Below, in pieces: positions 47,867 to 60,456 of a stretch of DNA of 64,000 nt. Under the pieces are notes generated by a model. It was not told where the DNA came from. It saw only the letters and a program-made list of their open reading frames with translations, and searched no databases. How positions within the stretch are numbered: the stretch's first letter is position 1; every line of letters begins with the position of its first letter. This DNA comes from Pseudomonas silvicola (GTDB taxonomy: Bacteria > Pseudomonadota > Gammaproteobacteria > Pseudomonadales > Pseudomonadaceae), in the NCBI RefSeq assembly GCF_026651855.1, contig NZ_CP093280.1:908001-972000 (forward strand), given 5' to 3'. Made by a program: the position numbers and the translations under genes.

Positions 47867-49807
47867 CTAGTCATCCAATTCAACGTCGAGATCGACGTGC
47901 AGGTCCGGAACGGCCTGCGGGAAGAAGTCAAATTTTGCGGCGTTCCCAATCCTGGTCATTTGAATGGGTGGAACGTCCGCTCCACTGCGGGACTTCTTCA
48001 ACGCCGCATTCCGGCGGCGATCGGACAATTTTTTGGACTTCTGCGCGTTCCGAGCATCCTGTTGGATTTGGCGACACGCTTCGAGAACGGCATCCGTTCC
48101 GGGATTAAGCACCCCAGAATCTTTGAGGTTTTTCTTGGCGGCCGCATAAAGATCCCGGCTGACTCCCACCAGCCGTTTATCTTTGGAAGGAACCATCAGA
48201 AAGTATTTGCGCAACTCGTCATAGACCCACACATGCCCCAGGTCATCTCGGTAGCGGACTTCGACTGGATCAACCGAATTTCGGCGAACCCTCAAGTCAG
48301 CCAAAAGATCCGAGTGGTAAAAATGCCCCCCGACCTCAATACCGTAGTGGTGGATCCTCACCTTCTTCCTGCGGGCAAGCGTCGATTCCAGCGCGTCAAG
48401 ATCGACCGGAAGCTGAATGACGGTTTTGAGTTCACCAGCTCGCCAAACAGCATCCGGCGTCCTACCGCCAAGCCCCGTGTGGGGGGATTGGTGGTAGATA
48501 TCTAAAATCCACCGCATCAGCACGTGATTGAGCTGATCGAACGTGAAACAGGCGTTGGCCTCCGAGTCGTAGTCGCCCCTCTCCCGCGTATTAGAGAACG
48601 TAGTCCCTGGCAGGGTGTGGATAAGGCCGTCCGCAAGCGTTCTAAAGAACCGCTCCACTGCACCCTTCATTTGAGGACCGCGGGAACGTGGATACAGAAT
48701 TTCAATGCCAAGCTCGTAGAAGGAAAGGATCAGATCCCCGGCATGAAATTCTGCTGCGTTGTCTGGAACGATTTGTCGAGGAAGCCCCCGGGCCGGCCAG
48801 CTATTGGCGATCCCACTATGGCGCCCGACAAGTGCTTGCTTGGGGCTGATAGCCACTTCAATCGCCCTCAGCACACTTTCGGTGTTAGGGGCGGCGAAAT
48901 GGAGCAGGTATCCCATTACCATCCGCGAATAGCGATCCAGCACAACAGTCAGGTAGGGGCGACCCAACGTCATCCCGGTCTCAGGATCAATCAGGATGAT
49001 ATCCAGCGGGGTGTGATCAATTTCCCAGCGATCACAGATTGCCGTTACCACCAACACACCCGTGGCTGCCCGATGCGTCTGTTTCGCGGCATGGTCACCT
49101 ATCTTGGCTTTATCCACAGCCACCGGATTGAGTGCCTGGATGTAGCGATAGATAGTCATGCCGCTAGGGAGAGCCAGCCGATGGTGGTGCAAAACCCGGC
49201 CGTTATGTTCCTTGACCCGTTGCACGAATTCCCGGACAACTGCAGTAACTGGGCAGTGCTCCTGATGGAGGTAAATGTCTTTCAGGGTCCCTTGGAGAAT
49301 GTCCTCCAGCACACCGCCAATGATCTTTTTACGACCTTTGTCTTCATGGCGCGGAGCAAGGCTCGCGACCGAGTTCAGATGGTAGTTGCTCCTCCAGCGC
49401 CGGACAGTACGCACCGACGGACAAGGCCCACTCTCCTGATTCTGGCTCCAAACATTCTCGATGATTTCCCGCAGCACGACTGCACCTGGGAGCCTGCCTG
49501 GATAGACGGCAAGTGCTTTGACGAACAGCCGGCGCCGGATTGCCTCCTTAGCATCAGCCTCCTTGTAGCTGGAAAGATCACGAGGTGCGATCCGTTGGGT
49601 CGGGAGAAGACCAAGTTTTGCCTGTTCAGGCAAAATGCTGATGATTCGCTGGGAGTACGCCTCGAAAAACTCATTCTCCGACAGAACCAGCGGCTCTCCG
49701 ATCTCATCAGTGAAATGAAGCCGGTTATTGATCAACCTCGACCGGTAAATCATGTATCGATCGTTGATGGTGATGGCCAGGCCAGGTTTAAGCGAAAATG
49801 TCTGCAT
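47867..49807 (-). CDS. tnsB: TnsB-type DDE transposase
   Basis: A 646-residue Mu/retroviral-integrase-fold transposase. The catalytic triad is Asp264 (RWEIDHTPL), Asp349 (IVPDNAAEF) and Glu385 (MKGAVERFF). N-terminal helix-turn-helix domains bind the ends, and a Mu C-terminal domain follows. The start is set at 49807 (MQTFSLKPGLAI), preceded by AAGGGGGGCACC and overlapping tnsA by 20 bp; an ATG 66 bp upstream is less likely. Its C-terminal Lys/Arg-rich tail is suited to TnsC binding. Confidence 0.94.
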   Translation of the reverse strand: MQTFSLKPGLAITINDRYMIYRSRLINNRLHFTDEIGEPLVLSENEFFEAYSQRIISILPEQAKLGLLPTQRIAPRDLSSYKEADAKEAIRRRLFVKALAVYPGRLPGAVVLREIIENVWSQNQESGPCPSVRTVRRWRSNYHLNSVASLAPRHEDKGRKKIIGGVLEDILQGTLKDIYLHQEHCPVTAVVREFVQRVKEHNGRVLHHHRLALPSGMTIYRYIQALNPVAVDKAKIGDHAAKQTHRAATGVLVVTAICDRWEIDHTPLDIILIDPETGMTLGRPYLTVVLDRYSRMVMGYLLHFAAPNTESVLRAIEVAISPKQALVGRHSGIANSWPARGLPRQIVPDNAAEFHAGDLILSFYELGIEILYPRSRGPQMKGAVERFFRTLADGLIHTLPGTTFSNTRERGDYDSEANACFTFDQLNHVLMRWILDIYHQSPHTGLGGRTPDAVWRAGELKTVIQLPVDLDALESTLARRKKVRIHHYGIEVGGHFYHSDLLADLRVRRNSVDPVEVRYRDDLGHVWVYDELRKYFLMVPSKDKRLVGVSRDLYAAAKKNLKDSGVLNPGTDAVLEACRQIQQDARNAQKSKKLSDRRRNAALKKSRSGADVPPIQMTRIGNAAKFDFFPQAVPDLHVDLDVELDD

Positions 49808-50420
49808 GACGGTGCCCCCCTTCAAGATAAATCTCCGAGGCGGGAGACCAGATTTGTTCCAGGTCAACACCAACTTGGCCGAGGCCCAGGGTCCGCCATG
49901 CCAAAGCGTCGCCTAACACATCACAGAGATCGCTGATGGTTTGGGGCTGCGCCTTGCTGATCAGAAGCTTCGTAGCTGCTGGCTCCTCGGGGATCGGTCC
50001 GCGGCGGTGATACATCATCGTCAGCAAATTGGTGCGGCGAGGCTCGGCCGAAAGGACGTCCTCTGAGAAGGTAAGGAGCCGCCGGGATGTCGACGCGAAA
50101 TGCTGCGTGGCTGACGCCATGCGAACCTTCGTGGCGCCAATCGCCAAATGAACACTGGGTTTAACCTCGCACCAAAGCTCACGACCATCCCTGAGCTGCA
50201 CAGCCACATCAGTCACATAGGTGGTTGCTTTGTCACCCACCATAAAATGCTCACGGGTAGGCTGAACCTGATAGGTCTGGACCTGGGGAGAAATCTCCAA
50301 CAGCCTAAGAAAATTACTCTCCAGGATCGACTCAAACGGTATGGGACGACCGTTTTTCAATGAGGGAAGAAACCCTCTGAAATGCCAAGATCTGCGGGTG
50401 ACAACCTTACGTACTGTCAT
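49788..50420 (-). CDS. tnsA: TnsA-type endonuclease subunit of the transposase
   Basis: A 210-residue protein with a restriction-endonuclease-like core. Likely catalytic residues are a Glu in FESILESNF (about 30-34), Asp71 in YVTDVAV, and Glu85-x-Lys87 in CEVKPS. TnsA cuts the 5' ends of the element so that it moves by cut-and-paste. It is the first gene of the operon tnsA-tnsB-tnsC-tniQ, reading away from the gyrB-side end. Confidence 0.94.
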   Translation of the reverse strand: MTVRKVVTRRSWHFRGFLPSLKNGRPIPFESILESNFLRLLEISPQVQTYQVQPTREHFMVGDKATTYVTDVAVQLRDGRELWCEVKPSVHLAIGATKVRMASATQHFASTSRRLLTFSEDVLSAEPRRTNLLTMMYHRRGPIPEEPAATKLLISKAQPQTISDLCDVLGDALAWRTLGLGQVGVDLEQIWSPASEIYLEGGHRHADIFA

Positions 50421-51020
50421 GTCAATTCCTCCAGACGCGCCGATTCCGCGCGTCTCTGCGAGTGCGCTGTAAAAGCTGTAGCCAGGGCATTTTGAAGGGC
50501 AACACTTTCCCCTCGAGTCGCCTCGCTGCAGTCGAAGTGATGGGAAGGGATTGACAGGGAAGAAAAAAAAGCAGAAATTGCGCGTGTTGGGTCTAAATCA
50601 ACAGTGCTTTTCGTGTGCTTTTTCTTTCTCTTCTCTGTCAGCCTTCGGCTTAGAGAAGCTACATAGGGGTTAACCTCCTGGGTAGTTTTGGAAAGCTACG
50701 TTTAAGCTAGGGCAGCGAGGTCTTGCGCTAACAGGCCCTCGTAAGCCCTTGAATATGGCGAGTTTCCGGAAACGGAGCTCGCCTTATTTTTTGCCCGGAA
50801 GATTGTATTCCCTAAGCAAAGAGTTGCCAAGCGCGCATGAGAAATTGGTATTGACAAAATTTCCCGCATGGAATAAGCGCGAGAGAAATCGATACTGATC
50901 AAGTAGAAGCAATTCCCCGAGTATCGGAACGGCGATCTACGACTGCCACCTTTAGCTTCCCTCCGCACTAGCAGCCGAAGCAACTCAGCCCAGAGCTTTT
51001 GCCCATTTTCCGTAAGGCAC
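50421..51020. other. Right-end region of the transposon without a convincing gene
   Basis: Roughly 600 bp between tnsA and the end-proximal terminator. It must contain the tns promoter. A 106-codon minus-strand frame (50702-51022) has no family resemblance and is probably spurious. Purine-rich AGAAAAAAAAGCAGAAA and pyrimidine-rich TTTTTCTTTCTCTTCTC tracts occur near 50560-50640. Confidence 0.5.
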
Positions 51021-51053
51021 AAAAAAGGCCAAGCCCCACAGGGGGTTGGCCTT
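51021..51053 (-). terminator. Terminator inside the transposon right end, acting on gyrB transcripts
   Basis: On the minus strand, AAGGCCAACCCCC-TGT-GGGGCTTGGCCTT followed by TTTT. It lies 62 bp beyond the gyrB stop and blocks read-through from gyrB into the tns genes. It replaces the native gyrB terminator, now about 18 kb away at 33142. Confidence 0.85.
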
Positions 51054-51057
51054 CTCA

Positions 51058-51087
51058 GGCCGTTGTCACCATATTGTGATAACGGCC
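51058..51087. repeat. Inverted repeat next to the right transposon end
   Basis: GGCCGTTGTCAC-CATATT-GTGATAACGGCC: 12-bp arms with one mismatch. Its inner TATCACAATATGG half resembles the terminal TCACAGAAAAGATGG, so it may be a pair of TnsB sites or an operator. Confidence 0.55.
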
Positions 51088-51107
51088 ATCTTTTCTGTGA
51101 GCCTACA
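51085..51107 (-). repeat. Right terminal inverted repeat of the Tn7-like element
   Basis: Reads TGTAGGCTCACAGAAAAG on the minus strand. It is 21/23 identical to the left end at 33183-33205 and directly followed by the ACCTG duplication. Confidence 0.92.
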
Positions 51108-51112
51108 ACCTG
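51108..51112. repeat. Target-site duplication, right copy (ACCTG)
   Basis: Exact repeat of 33178-33182. Two bases separate it from the gyrB stop codon (51115-51117). Confidence 0.93.
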
Positions 51113-51114
51113 AA

Positions 51115-54640
<3,526 letters not shown>

Positions 54641-54659
54641 CTAGAGTCTGCTGGGCAAG

Positions 54660-55763
54660 TTACAGGCGCATCGGCATGACGACATAAGCGGAGTCGTCGT
54701 TGTCGGATTCCTGCACCAGGGCGCTGCTGTTGGAATCGGACAGGATCAGGCGAACCTGCTCAGTCGTCATCACACCCAGCACGTCCAGCAGGTAGCTGAC
54801 GTTGAAGCCGATTTCCAGTGAACCACCGTTGTAGTCCACGCCCACTTCTTCTTCCGCTTCCTCTTGCTCAGGGTTGTTGGCCTGAATCTTCAGCTGGCCA
54901 GCAGCCAGTTGCAAACGGATGCCACGGTACTTCTCGTTGGAGAGAATCGCGGTACGGCTGAATGCTTCACGCAAGGCCTGACGGTCACCCAGCACGACCT
55001 TGTCGCCACCCTTGGGCAGAACACGCTCGTAGTCCGGGAACTTGCCATCCACCAGCTTGGAAGTGAAAGTGAATTCACCCGTGGTCGCGCGAATGTGATG
55101 CTGGCCCAGAACGATGCTCACGTTACCGTCAGGCTCGGTCAGCAGCCGCGCCAGCTCAAGGATACCCTTGCGAGGAACGATCACCTGATGACGGTCGCTG
55201 TGTTCAATGGCGGCTTTCATGGAGCACATGGCCAGGCGGTGTCCGTCGGTGGCGACGGCGCGCATCAGGCCATTGGATACTTCCAGCAGCATACCGTTGA
55301 GGTAGTAACGCACATCCTGCTGGGCCATGGCGAAGCTGGTGCGCTCGATCAGGCGGCGCAGCCGGCTTTGTTCCAGGCTGCACGTCAGCGAGCCAGGGCC
55401 TTCTTCCACGGTCGGGAAGTCATTGGCAGGCAGCGTCGACAGGGTGAAGCGGCTACGGCCGGCCTTGACCACCAACTTCTGCTCGTCGACCTTGATGTCG
55501 ATGAGCGCGTCGTTGGGCAGGCTCTTGCAGATATCCATCAGCTTGCGCGCAGGCACGGTGATCTCGCCCTGTTCGGCGGGTTCTTCCAACTGCACGCGGC
55601 CAACCAGCTCCACTTCCAGGTCGGTACCGGTAAGCGACAGTTGCTGGCCTTCGACAACCAGCAATACGTTGGACAATACCGGCAAGGTCTGGCGGCGCTC
55701 GACGACGCCGGCGACCAGTTGCAGGGGTTTCAACAGGGCTTCGCGTTGAATGGTGAAATGCAT
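54660..55763 (-). CDS. dnaN: DNA polymerase III beta sliding clamp
   Basis: A 367-residue clamp starting MHFTIQREALLKPLQLVAG, with three homologous domains and the classic C-terminus YVVMPMRL. It encircles DNA and tethers polymerases. It lies 42 bp after dnaA. Confidence 0.98.
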   Translation of the reverse strand: MHFTIQREALLKPLQLVAGVVERRQTLPVLSNVLLVVEGQQLSLTGTDLEVELVGRVQLEEPAEQGEITVPARKLMDICKSLPNDALIDIKVDEQKLVVKAGRSRFTLSTLPANDFPTVEEGPGSLTCSLEQSRLRRLIERTSFAMAQQDVRYYLNGMLLEVSNGLMRAVATDGHRLAMCSMKAAIEHSDRHQVIVPRKGILELARLLTEPDGNVSIVLGQHHIRATTGEFTFTSKLVDGKFPDYERVLPKGGDKVVLGDRQALREAFSRTAILSNEKYRGIRLQLAAGQLKIQANNPEQEEAEEEVGVDYNGGSLEIGFNVSYLLDVLGVMTTEQVRLILSDSNSSALVQESDNDDSAYVVMPMRL

Positions 55764-55805
55764 GGTCTAGTCCCTTGCCTTAATAAGAAGCTGCGCTGAC
55801 ATTTA

Positions 55806-57332
55806 TCACGTGGTCAGCGTCCGCAGCAGGTTCTTGTAGTCCTCGCGGATATCCGCGTCGGATTCCTTGAGTTCGTTGATCTTGCGGCAGGCGTGCAACA
55901 CGGTGGTGTGGTCGCGACCGCCGAACACATCGCCGATTTCCGGCAGGCTGTGGTTGGTCAGTTCCTTGGACAGGGCCATGGCTACCTGGCGTGGGCGCGC
56001 GACGGAACGCGAACGACGCTTGGACAGCAGATCGGAAATCTTGATCTTGTAGTACTCGGCCACCGTACGCTGGATGTTATCCACACTGACCAGTTTATCC
56101 TGCAGCGCCAGCAAGTCTTTCAAGGATTCGCGAATCAGCTCGATGGTGATGTCGCGGCCCATGAAGTGCGAGTGGGCGATCACACGCTTGAGCGCGCCTT
56201 CCAGTTCGCGGACGTTGGAGCGGATTCGCTGGGCGATGAAGAACGCAGCATCGTGCGGCAGGTCCACCTTCGCCTGGTCGGCCTTCTTCATCAGAATGGC
56301 GACGCGGGTTTCCAGTTCCGGCGGCTCGACGGCAACCGTCAGCCCCCAGCCAAAGCGCGACTTGAGGCGCTCTTCCAGGCCTTCGATTTCCTTGGGGTAG
56401 CGGTCACTGGTGAGAATCACCTGCTGGCCGCCTTCAAGCAAGGCATTGAAGGTGTGGAAAAACTCTTCCTGAGAGCGCTCCTTGCGGGCGAAGAACTGAA
56501 TGTCATCGATGAGCAGCGCGTCCACGGAGCGGTAGAAACGCTTGAACTCGTTGATGGCGTTCAGTTGCAGGGCCTTGACCATGTCGGCGACGAAACGCTC
56601 GGAGTGCAGGTACACAACCTTTGCATTGGGGTTTTTCTTGAGCAGGTGGTTACCCACAGCATGCATCAAGTGAGTTTTACCCAGGCCTACGCCGCCATAA
56701 AGGAACAACGGGTTGTAGCCATGCTTGGGGTTGTCTGCAACCTGCCAGGCGGCCGCGCGTGCCAGCTGGTTAGATTTACCTTCGACGAAGTTTTCGAAGG
56801 TGAACGTCCGGTTCAGGTAGCTGGTGTGCTTGAGCGCACCTTCCACCTGCACGTTGCGCTGTTCGGCACGCGCCGGCGCCTGCTGGGAAGCAGCACCGGC
56901 CATGGGGTCGAAGCTGTCACGCGAAGGCTCTTCGCTGACCTCGGCGGCCACGGCAGGCGCGGCGGCCTGGGGCGCCGGTTCCTTCGCTGGCGTGGCAGCG
57001 GGCGCGGCGGCCTGCTGCTGGGCGGCCTGGGACGCGGCCACGGCAGCTGCCAGCGGGGCGTTTGGCGCGGCACGCGGTGCTGAACTGCGGCGGCTGCCTA
57101 TCAATAAGGAAAGAGCAGGCGCGATTCCGCTGCCGTGCTCACCCAGGAGTTCAAGCAGACGCCCCAGGTACTTTTCATTGACCCAGTCCAGTACGAAGCG
57201 ATTGGGCGCATATACACGCAACTCGTCGCCTTCGGCTTCGACCTGTAGCGGACGGATCCAGGTGTTGAATTGCTGGGCAGGCAGTTCATCGCGCAGAAGC
57301 TCCACGCACTGCTGCCAAAGTTCCACTGACAC
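55806..57332 (-). CDS. dnaA: Chromosomal replication initiator DnaA
   Basis: A 508-residue initiator. Domain I is [17 protein letters not shown]...; domain II is an Ala/Pro/Gln-rich linker (about residues 85-165); the AAA+ domain has Walker [10 protein letters not shown] and Walker [10 protein letters not shown]; domain IV carries [14 protein letters not shown] for box recognition. The start is GTG at 57332, which gives the conserved N-terminus; upstream in-frame codons read into the leader. A DnaA box also lies inside the gene (56077-56085) and one lies 67 bp upstream, compatible with autoregulation. Confidence 0.98.
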   Translation of the reverse strand: MSVELWQQCVELLRDELPAQQFNTWIRPLQVEAEGDELRVYAPNRFVLDWVNEKYLGRLLELLGEHGSGIAPALSLLIGSRRSSAPRAAPNAPLAAAVAASQAAQQQAAAPAATPAKEPAPQAAAPAVAAEVSEEPSRDSFDPMAGAASQQAPARAEQRNVQVEGALKHTSYLNRTFTFENFVEGKSNQLARAAAWQVADNPKHGYNPLFLYGGVGLGKTHLMHAVGNHLLKKNPNAKVVYLHSERFVADMVKALQLNAINEFKRFYRSVDALLIDDIQFFARKERSQEEFFHTFNALLEGGQQVILTSDRYPKEIEGLEERLKSRFGWGLTVAVEPPELETRVAILMKKADQAKVDLPHDAAFFIAQRIRSNVRELEGALKRVIAHSHFMGRDITIELIRESLKDLLALQDKLVSVDNIQRTVAEYYKIKISDLLSKRRSRSVARPRQVAMALSKELTNHSLPEIGDVFGGRDHTTVLHACRKINELKESDADIREDYKNLLRTLTT

Positions 57333-57895
57333 GGATATCCCCTGAGTTGAAAGCCGGAGAGGCAAAAACAGCGACCATTGTACCGGCGACGCGCCTACTT
57401 ATCCACATGTAGGTGCTGTGCAGATAAAGGCAAATCAGCACGTTATGCCTCTGAAAGGGATAAAAGGCCCTGTGAATAAACTCTGTGGATAACCGCCTCT
57501 GAGGGTTCTGCACAACTGGGGGTCGAAATCTGTGCATAACTCGGCTGTGCATAACTCGCACTTTCATGCACAGCTTTTCCGAGGTCGCCGCACAGCCGCA
57601 GCACCGTTTCTCGACAGGGTTACGGATCTCTGAAAACCCCGTAGAATAAGGCCTATAAGCGGTTATCCACAGAAGGGGGCCGCCCTAAGATCTATAAGTT
57701 CTTCAGAAAAGCTTTAAATAAGTCCCTTCTCTATTTCTATATTTTCCGCGAGGTTGGCCTGTCAGACCGACGGTCATGCCCATGGAAAGGAAAAGCTGGT
57801 TGGAAATTGACCTGAGGCCTTGCTTTCAATAGAATCGCCGGTCTCTTAAAACGGGGTCCATTCCGGCCCGTTGTGGACGAACCAGGTAACACGCC
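57333..57895. other. oriC: oriC, chromosomal replication origin (dnaA-rpmH intergenic region)
   Basis: This 563-bp gap holds DnaA boxes at 57399-57407 (+), 57484-57492 (-) and 57663-57671 (+), all perfect TTATCCACA. Variants occur at 57471-57479, 57531-57539 and 57546-57554 (TTATTCACA or TTATGCACA on the minus strand). An AT-rich stretch at about 57688-57750 is the likely unwinding region. This is the known position of a functional Pseudomonas origin. Divergent promoters for dnaA and rpmH must lie here too. Confidence 0.93.
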
Positions 57896-58030
57896 ATGAA
57901 ACGTACTTTCCAACCCAGCACCATCAAACGCGCCCGCACCCACGGCTTCCGTGCTCGCATGGCCACCAAGAACGGCCGTGCCGTACTGTCGCGTCGCCGT
58001 GCCAAAGGCCGTGCGCGTCTGGCAGTTTGA
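57896..58030 (+). CDS. rpmH: 50S ribosomal protein L34
   Basis: A 44-residue basic protein beginning [19 protein letters not shown] and ending [12 protein letters not shown], the canonical L34 sequence. First gene of the rpmH-rnpA-yidD-yidC run; 16 bp before rnpA. Confidence 0.98.
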   Translation: MKRTFQPSTIKRARTHGFRARMATKNGRAVLSRRRAKGRARLAV

Positions 58031-58046
58031 TCACTCGGCACTGGGG

Positions 58047-58448
58047 GTGAGTCAGGACTACAGTCGGGAAAAGCGTCTTCTGACAGCCCGACACTTCAAA
58101 GCGGTCTTTGACTCCCCGACCGGCAAGGTTCCAGGGAAAAACCTGCTGCTCCTTGCGCGCGAAAACGAGCTCGATCGCCCTCGTCTGGGGTTAGTGATCG
58201 GCAAAAAGAGCGTCAAGCTCTCCGTTCAGCGCAACCGACTCAAACGCTTGATGCGCGACTCGTTCCGTCTGCACCAGGACATCCTGGTCGGCTGGGATAT
58301 CGTCATTGTCGCGCGTAAAGGTTTGGGTGACGTAGAAAACCCGGAATTGCATCAGCATTTTGGCAAGCTCTGGAAGCGACTTGCTCGTAGTCGCGCCGCT
58401 CCAGTGGTGAAGACCGAAACTGTAGGGGTAGACAGTCAAGATGCGTAA
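58047..58448 (+). CDS. rnpA: Ribonuclease P protein component
   Basis: A 133-residue basic protein that assists the RNase P RNA in tRNA 5' processing. The RNR motif appears as [16 protein letters not shown] (about residues 56-71). It starts at GTG 58047 ([18 protein letters not shown]), preceded by ACTGGGG; longer frames run through rpmH. It overlaps yidD by 8 bp. Confidence 0.96.
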   Translation: MSQDYSREKRLLTARHFKAVFDSPTGKVPGKNLLLLARENELDRPRLGLVIGKKSVKLSVQRNRLKRLMRDSFRLHQDILVGWDIVIVARKGLGDVENPELHQHFGKLWKRLARSRAAPVVKTETVGVDSQDA

Positions 58449-58686
58449 ACTGGCCATCGTTCCGATCCAGTTTTACCGCTATGCCATCAGCCCGCTGATG
58501 GGCAACCACTGTCGTTTTTACCCCAGCTGTTCCTGCTACGCGTTGGAAGCCATCGAACTCCATGGACTTCTTCGCGGCGGCTGGCTGACCCTCCGACGCC
58601 TGGGTCGATGCCACCCATGGCACGCCGGTGGTTTAGACCCGGTTCCGCCTGCCCCATCTCCCCGTAATTCTTCGATAGCCGAGTAA
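58441..58686 (+). CDS. yidD: Membrane protein insertion efficiency factor YidD
   Basis: An 81-residue protein with the family core [20 protein letters not shown] and three conserved cysteines, plus the [14 protein letters not shown] motif. It is thought to aid YidC-dependent insertion at the inner membrane. It overlaps rnpA and lies 2 bp before yidC. Confidence 0.96.
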   Translation: MRKLAIVPIQFYRYAISPLMGNHCRFYPSCSCYALEAIELHGLLRGGWLTLRRLGRCHPWHAGGLDPVPPAPSPRNSSIAE

Positions 58687-58688
58687 TC

Positions 58689-60374
58689 ATGGATATTAAA
58701 CGCACGATCCTGATCGCCGCACTGGCAGTCGTGTCCTACTCCATGGTCCTGAAATGGAACCAGGACTATGGCCAGGCTGCCTTGCCGACTCAGAATGTTG
58801 CTACCAGCACTGGCGCATCGGACTTGCCCGAAGCCCCGTTGGGTAACAATGCTCAAGCAAGTGCCGACGTACCCAGCGCACCCTCTGCCAATGCTCCCGC
58901 GCCTACCCTGGCCCCGGACGCCGGCAGCAAGAACCTGATCCGAATCAAGACCGATGTCCTGGATCTGGCTATCGATCCGAACGGGGGCGACGTTGCCCAG
59001 CTGACTCTGCCGGAATACCCGCGCCGCCAGGACCACCCTGACGTGCCGTTCCAGCTGTTCGACAACGGCGGCGAACGTACCTACCTGGCACAAAGCGGCC
59101 TGGTCGGGACCGACGGCCCGGACTCGCGCTCCACGGGCCGCCCGCTGTACAGCAGCGAACAGAAAAGCTACCAGCTGGCTGAAGGCCAGAACCAACTGGT
59201 GGTGGACCTGAAGTTTTCGTCCAATGGCGTCAACTACATCAAGCGTTTCACCCTGGACCGCGGGGAGTACGACCTGAAGGTCAGCTACCTGATCGACAAC
59301 CAGGGCACCACGCCGTGGTCGGGCAACCTGTTCGCGCAACTCAAGCGTGACAACAGCGCCGACCCGTCGTCGAGCACCGCCACCGGTACCGCGACTTACC
59401 TGGGCGCCGCCCTGGGTACCCCGGCCGAGCCCTACAAGAAGATATCGATGAAAGATATCGACAAGGGCAACCTGAAAGAAACCGTTCAGGGTGGTTGGGT
59501 AGCCTGGCTGCAGCACTATTTCGTCACAGCGTGGATTCCGAGCAGTTCGGACAACAACGCCATGTCGACCCGCAAGGACAGTGCTGGCAACTACATCATC
59601 GGTTTCACTGGCCCGACGCTGACCGCCGCACCTGGCGCCAAGGTCGAGACCAGCGCCGTGCTGTACGCAGGTCCGAAGATCCAGGACAAGCTCAAGACCC
59701 TGGCCCCTGGCCTGGAACTGACTGTCGACTACGGCATTCTGTGGTTCATCGCCCAGCCGATCTTCTGGCTACTGAAACATATCCACCTGCTGCTGGGTAA
59801 CTGGGGCTTCTCGATCATCGTCCTGACCCTGATGATCAAGCTGCTGTTCTTCCCTCTCTCGGCCGCCAGCTACAGGTCGATGGCGCGCATGCGTGCCGTG
59901 GCTCCTCGCCTGGCCCAGTTGAAGGAACAGTTTGGCGATGACCGTCAGAAACTGTCCCAGGCCATGATGGAGCTGTACAAGAAAGAGAAGATCAACCCGT
60001 TGGGTGGCTGCCTGCCAATCGTGGTGCAGATGCCGGTCTTCCTGTCTCTGTACTGGGTACTGCTGGAAAGCGTCGAGATGCGCCAGGCGCCTTGGCTGCT
60101 GTGGATCACCGACCTGTCGATCAAGGACCCGTTCTTCATCCTGCCGATCATCATGGGCGCGACCATGTTCATCCAGCAGCGTCTGAACCCGACGCCGCCG
60201 GATCCGATGCAGGCCAAAGTGATGAAGCTGATGCCGATCGTCTTCACCTTCTTCTTCCTGTGGTTCCCTGCAGGTCTGGTGATGTACTGGGTGACCAACA
60301 ACACCCTGTCGATTCTGCAACAGTGGTACATCACCCGTGGTATCGAGGCGAAAAGCAAGAAAGCTGCCGCCTGA
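58689..60374 (+). CDS. yidC: Membrane protein insertase YidC
   Basis: A 561-residue inner-membrane insertase. One N-terminal helix (residues about 5-22), an Ala/Pro-rich linker, a large periplasmic domain (about 70-350) and the five-helix insertase core (about 365-550, with NPLGGCLPIVVQMPVFLSLYWVL) are seen. Length is normal for Gram-negative YidC. A terminator follows at 60400. Confidence 0.98.
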   Translation: MDIKRTILIAALAVVSYSMVLKWNQDYGQAALPTQNVATSTGASDLPEAPLGNNAQASADVPSAPSANAPAPTLAPDAGSKNLIRIKTDVLDLAIDPNGGDVAQLTLPEYPRRQDHPDVPFQLFDNGGERTYLAQSGLVGTDGPDSRSTGRPLYSSEQKSYQLAEGQNQLVVDLKFSSNGVNYIKRFTLDRGEYDLKVSYLIDNQGTTPWSGNLFAQLKRDNSADPSSSTATGTATYLGAALGTPAEPYKKISMKDIDKGNLKETVQGGWVAWLQHYFVTAWIPSSSDNNAMSTRKDSAGNYIIGFTGPTLTAAPGAKVETSAVLYAGPKIQDKLKTLAPGLELTVDYGILWFIAQPIFWLLKHIHLLLGNWGFSIIVLTLMIKLLFFPLSAASYRSMARMRAVAPRLAQLKEQFGDDRQKLSQAMMELYKKEKINPLGGCLPIVVQMPVFLSLYWVLLESVEMRQAPWLLWITDLSIKDPFFILPIIMGATMFIQQRLNPTPPDPMQAKVMKLMPIVFTFFFLWFPAGLVMYWVTNNTLSILQQWYITRGIEAKSKKAAA

Positions 60375-60399
60375 CAGGTTGATCATCTAACCTGTGGAT

Positions 60400-60424
60400 A
60401 AACGCCCCATTCGTGGGGCGTTTT
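60400..60424 (+). terminator. Terminator between yidC and mnmE
   Basis: AAACGCCCC-ATTCGT-GGGGCGTTTT. It ends the rpmH-yidC transcript 26 bp after yidC. mnmE begins 33 bp later and needs its own promoter or read-through. Confidence 0.9.
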
Positions 60425-60456
60425 GCTATCTGTCGATTTTATGTGAGGCCTGCACC

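Larger units (their letters stand above)
33183..51107. mobile_element. Complete Tn7-like transposon inserted downstream of gyrB
   Basis: The 17,925-bp element is bounded by 5'-TGTAGGCTCACAGA ends in inverted orientation (21 of 23 terminal bases identical) and by ACCTG duplications. It carries tnsA, tnsB, tnsC and a tniQ/tnsD-type gene, all reading away from the gyrB-proximal end as in Tn7 beside glmS. There is no tnsE-like gene and no CRISPR-Cas. Cargo comprises a HEPN/AbiU2-like gene, an unknown three-gene cassette, yefM-yoeB and an arsenic-resistance module. The site is seven bases after the gyrB stop codon, which suggests the TniQ protein recognises the 3' end of gyrB. Confidence 0.95.

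Noticed and set aside
48616-49118. Functional significance of two DnaA boxes inside tnsB
   Set aside because: Only two sites in an element of foreign origin; they may be chance, so no role in transposition is claimed.
48524-49936. 470-codon plus-strand frame opposite tnsB
   Set aside because: Antisense to the DDE transposase, which has an intact catalytic triad and operon context.
50702-51022. 106-codon frame in the transposon right end
   Set aside because: No family similarity, overlaps the terminator, and lies in a region expected to hold TnsB sites and the tns promoter.
33183-51107. Integrative element using a tRNA attachment site
   Set aside because: No tRNA or integrase gene is present; the ends, 5-bp duplication and tns genes identify a Tn7-type transposon.
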